Shown: piece by piece, positions 7,140-8,514 of the stretch | Layout of the letters: the number at the start of each line of letters is the position of its first letter | How positions within the stretch are numbered: the first letter of the stretch is position 1 | Source: Opitutia bacterium | GTDB lineage: Bacteria; Verrucomicrobiota; Verrucomicrobiia; Opitutales; UBA953 | Direction of reading: 5' to 3' | NCBI GenBank assembly: GCA_021204635.1 | Contig: JAJPZB010000005.1 | Span: 1-8,514 of the forward strand | DNA length: 8,514 nucleotides | Position numbers and translations under genes: made by a program | Notes under the pieces: generated by a model | What the model was told of the DNA's origin: nothing | The model's input: only the letters and a program-made list of their open reading frames with translations | Databases searched by the model: none

Positions 7140-7160
7140 CGGCGACAACAAATTTTTTGC

Positions 7161-7430
7161 ATGACAGACGAACGATATATTCTCATGGCGCGACTGCGCG
7201 TCTCTCTCAAATTTTGGGGAGGCGTTCTCGCGCCCGTGATTTTTTTCATCGCGATATGGTTTTTCGCGGCGGAAATTTTCCCGAAAAATTTTTCAAAGGA
7301 TCCGGAGATGATTGTCGCAACGAACGACAAGTCTGTTGACCTTCCCGCGAAGGGAACTTTGCTCCCTCCGAGGCCGCACGCGGAAAACCCCTCGCTCGAA
7401 AATTGGGAGAGAGAAAATGCCGAAGACTAA
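7161..7430 (+). CDS. Small single-pass membrane protein, unknown function
   Basis: I do not recognise this 89-residue protein. It has a short charged N terminus and one hydrophobic helix at about residues 17-38 (WGGVLAPVIFFIAIWFFAA). A polar, proline-containing C-terminal tail of about 50 residues follows, ending in ENWERENAED. Positive residues (RLR, K) precede the helix, so the tail is probably periplasmic. A second in-frame ATG at 7185 is possible, and neither start has a clear ribosome-binding site. It lies 21 nt after the ligase-like gene, and its last 14 nt overlap the start of hemD. That arrangement argues for a real, co-translated gene rather than a spurious frame. It has no residues suggesting an enzyme. 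Confidence 0.65.
   Translation: MTDERYILMARLRVSLKFWGGVLAPVIFFIAIWFFAAEIFPKNFSKDPEMIVATNDKSVDLPAKGTLLPPRPHAENPSLENWERENAED
7406..7409 (+). promoter_or_regulatory. Ribosome-binding site of hemD inside the upstream gene
   Basis: GGAG, within the purine run GGGAGAGAGAAA (7405-7416), ends 7 nt before the hemD ATG at 7417. It lies inside the coding region of the small membrane protein, so translation of the two genes is probably linked. Confidence 0.6.
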
Positions 7431-8223
7431 GAAAACCGCGCCGGCAAAGGGCAGGCGGCGGATTGCGATAACTTTCCCGCAAGCCGAAAACGAAGAATTT
7501 GGCAAATTGCTGCGCGACGCCGGTGCGCGCGTCCTCGAAATGCCGCTCGGTGGCACAACAAACGCGGCAGACAACGGCGAGAGCGAGGACATCGTCGCAG
7601 AAATTCTCGAAAGCTTCGGCGAATACGACTGGCTCGTCTTCGCGGACGCCGCCGCAGTCCACAAATTTTTCCACAGATTTTTCTCGAAATACAAAGATTT
7701 GCGCTCGCTCGGTCCGTGCAGAATTGCGTGCGCCGACCGAGCCACTGCGCGCGCCGTGGAAAATTTGCACCTCCAAGTCGATTGCGTCGCCGAGGCTGAA
7801 ACGGGCGCGGAAATCGCAGAGAAAATGCTCGCCGGAGAATCTGTCGAGAACCTGAAAATTTGCGTAGTTCCTGCGGCGTCGGCGGACGCCTCGGTGGCGA
7901 AGAAACTCGAAAAAATCGGGCGCGCGATCGTCGATTCTTTCCCGAATCTCGCAGACGGCATCGACCTCTCGGCGCATCCCGCAGCGATAGAATTTCGCGA
8001 GAAAGGCGCCGACTTCATCGTCTTCGCGAGCGAGCCCGCTGTGAGGTCGTTTATCGCGCAGGCAGGTGTTCTCGCGCTCGCGGAAGACGCGCTGCGCCCG
8101 CGAGTTGTCGCGATTGGCGACCCCGTTGCCGCCGCCCTGAAAAAGGCAGGCGTGCCCGTGGCAGAAATTTTCAAAAATTTCTCCGACGCCGCACTCGCCG
8201 AACTTATTCGCCACTTAGCTTAG
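7417..8223 (+). CDS. hemD: Uroporphyrinogen-III synthase (HemD)
   Basis: HemD closes hydroxymethylbilane to uroporphyrinogen III with inversion of ring D, at the branch leading to heme, siroheme and cobalamin. The 268-residue product has the two-lobed family pattern. Lobe elements are YDWLVFADAAAVHKFF (70-85), IACADRATARAVENLHLQ (103-120), KICVVPAASADASVAKKL (147-164), ADFIVFASEPAVRSF (198-212) and VVAIGDPVAAALKKAGVPV (230-248). It ends in a helix (ALAELIRHL). The family is poorly conserved, so the call rests on the ordered pattern rather than on invariant residues. The usual threonine after the last IG is missing; the sequence reads AIGDPVA. There is a basic N-terminal extension of about 14 residues, and no fused methyltransferase domain. 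The start overlaps the upstream gene by 14 nt and has a good ribosome-binding site. No other tetrapyrrole gene is in the window. The stop is followed at once by the right repeat region. Confidence 0.85.
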   Translation: MPKTKKTAPAKGRRRIAITFPQAENEEFGKLLRDAGARVLEMPLGGTTNAADNGESEDIVAEILESFGEYDWLVFADAAAVHKFFHRFFSKYKDLRSLGPCRIACADRATARAVENLHLQVDCVAEAETGAEIAEKMLAGESVENLKICVVPAASADASVAKKLEKIGRAIVDSFPNLADGIDLSAHPAAIEFREKGADFIVFASEPAVRSFIAQAGVLALAEDALRPRVVAIGDPVAAALKKAGVPVAEIFKNFSDAALAELIRHLA

Positions 8224-8340
8224 TTGCCGTGTTGGTGGCGGCGATTGGGTTAGTGGTGAAGCGGGTTGGTGGTGGCAACTGACCGCCACGACAATCCTGC
8301 ATGCCACGATTGTTGTCACACGGATTTGTTCGGGACTAAC

Positions 8341-8366
8341 GGCCCTCACGGATGCGAGTGAGGGTC
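8341..8366. repeat. Hairpin 1: 9-bp stem, 8-nt loop
   Basis: CCCTCAC (8343-8349) pairs exactly with GTGAGGG (8358-8364). Two outer pairs, one of them G-U, extend the stem to 8341-8366. No T-run follows, so it is not a typical intrinsic terminator. It resembles the palindromic units of REP-type intergenic repeats. Confidence 0.75.
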
Positions 8367-8441
8367 GGTGGTAGGACTTGGGTTGGTGGTGAGAGTTGGA
8401 ATGGGATTGTTGTGGGATTTGGGTTGGTGGTGGCAACAATC

Positions 8442-8460
8442 TCGCGCATGCAGTGCGCGA
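8442..8460. repeat. Hairpin 2: 7-bp GC-rich stem, 5-nt loop
   Basis: TCGCGCA (8442-8448) and TGCGCGA (8454-8460) are perfect reverse complements around TGCAG. It lies 8 nt after a full G-rich repeat unit and 2 nt before the next hairpin. Confidence 0.75.
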
Positions 8461-8462
8461 TT

Positions 8463-8483
8463 CTCCCGCTAAGTTAGCGGGAG
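8463..8483. repeat. Hairpin 3: perfect 10+1+10 inverted repeat
   Basis: CTCCCGCTAA (8463-8472) and TTAGCGGGAG (8474-8483) are exact reverse complements around one base. As RNA this gives an 8-bp GC-rich stem with an AAGTT loop. It is followed by GGGG rather than T, so intrinsic termination on the plus strand is unlikely. The 21-nt geometry matches the inverted repeat at 115-135. Confidence 0.8.
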
Positions 8484-8486
8484 GGG

Positions 8487-8500
8487 ACCACGTTAGTGGT
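8487..8500. repeat. Hairpin 4: 5-bp stem, GTTA loop
   Basis: ACCAC (8487-8491) and GTGGT (8496-8500) form a short perfect stem 3 nt after hairpin 3. Its right half, GTTAGTGGTGA, also resembles the GGGTTAGTGGTGA repeat variant at 8247-8259, so it may be a derived repeat unit. Confidence 0.55.
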
Positions 8501-8514
8501 GAGGGAGTGTGTCG

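Larger units (their letters stand above)
8224..8514 (+). repeat. Right-hand G-rich repeat and hairpin region, no gene
   Basis: No gene or RNA gene is recognised in these 291 nt. Copies of the core found at the left end occur here on the plus strand. TTGGGTTGGTGGTG is exact at 8378-8391 and 8419-8432, and near-exact at 8245-8258 and 8261-8274. Weaker variants lie near 8231, 8361 and 8491. The copies are irregularly spaced, unlike the regular left array. Four hairpins are interleaved and listed separately. A weaker inverted pair, ACAATC (8291-8296) with GATTGT (8308-8313), and a direct repeat GCCACGA (8285 and 8303) lie between them. The region follows the hemD stop directly, so it may form the 3' end of the operon transcript. 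Confidence 0.85.

Noticed and set aside
8463..8490. Intrinsic terminator after hemD
   Set aside because: The stem is strong, but it is followed by GGGGACC instead of a T-run and lies 240 nt past the stop codon.

Overview
The window is about 8.5 kb of GC-rich DNA, roughly 60 % GC by eye. It carries a compact block of chromosomal housekeeping genes with low-complexity, hairpin-rich repeat DNA at both ends. A GspF/PilC-type secretion protein and an O-antigen-ligase-like membrane protein point to a diderm (Gram-negative-type) bacterium. Most starts lack a Shine-Dalgarno sequence. The mix of genes and the protein style suggest a Verrucomicrobiota/Opitutales-like organism, but this is inference and no lineage marker is present. 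Both ends stop inside dispersed-looking repeats, so the window may be a contig broken at genomic repeats.

Layout from left to right. Positions 1-137 hold a tandem array whose minus strand reads TTGGGTTGGTGGTG with a period of 18-19 bp. Positions 138-1406 (minus) encode a GspF/PilC-family inner-membrane protein whose stop codon touches the array. A divergent intergenic region follows, with a perfect 9-bp inverted repeat. Everything after that is on the plus strand: murA (1575-2879), an unrecognised exported protein (2982-3713), thyA (3718-4563), folA (4566-5075), a Wzy/O-antigen-ligase-like membrane protein with a TPR-like tail (5100-7139), a one-helix membrane protein (7161-7430) and hemD (7417-8223). 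The last 291 bp (8224-8514) contain no gene, only more GGGTTGGTGGTG units and a cluster of strong hairpins.

How the genes relate. From 2982 to 8223 the gaps are 4, 2, 24 and 21 nt, followed by a 14-nt overlap, so this looks like one transcription unit. murA may read into it across a 102-nt gap. ThyA converts methylene-tetrahydrofolate to dihydrofolate while making dTMP, and FolA reduces the dihydrofolate back, so this adjacent pair is a clear functional unit. MurA (first step of peptidoglycan precursor synthesis), the ligase-like protein (surface glycan) and GspF (secretion or pilus assembly) all concern the envelope. HemD belongs to tetrapyrrole synthesis. I see no phage, transposase, defence or CRISPR genes. 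The least explained parts are the two G-rich repeat arrays, the exported protein at 2982, the missing histidine in the ligase-like protein, and the small membrane protein coupled to hemD.
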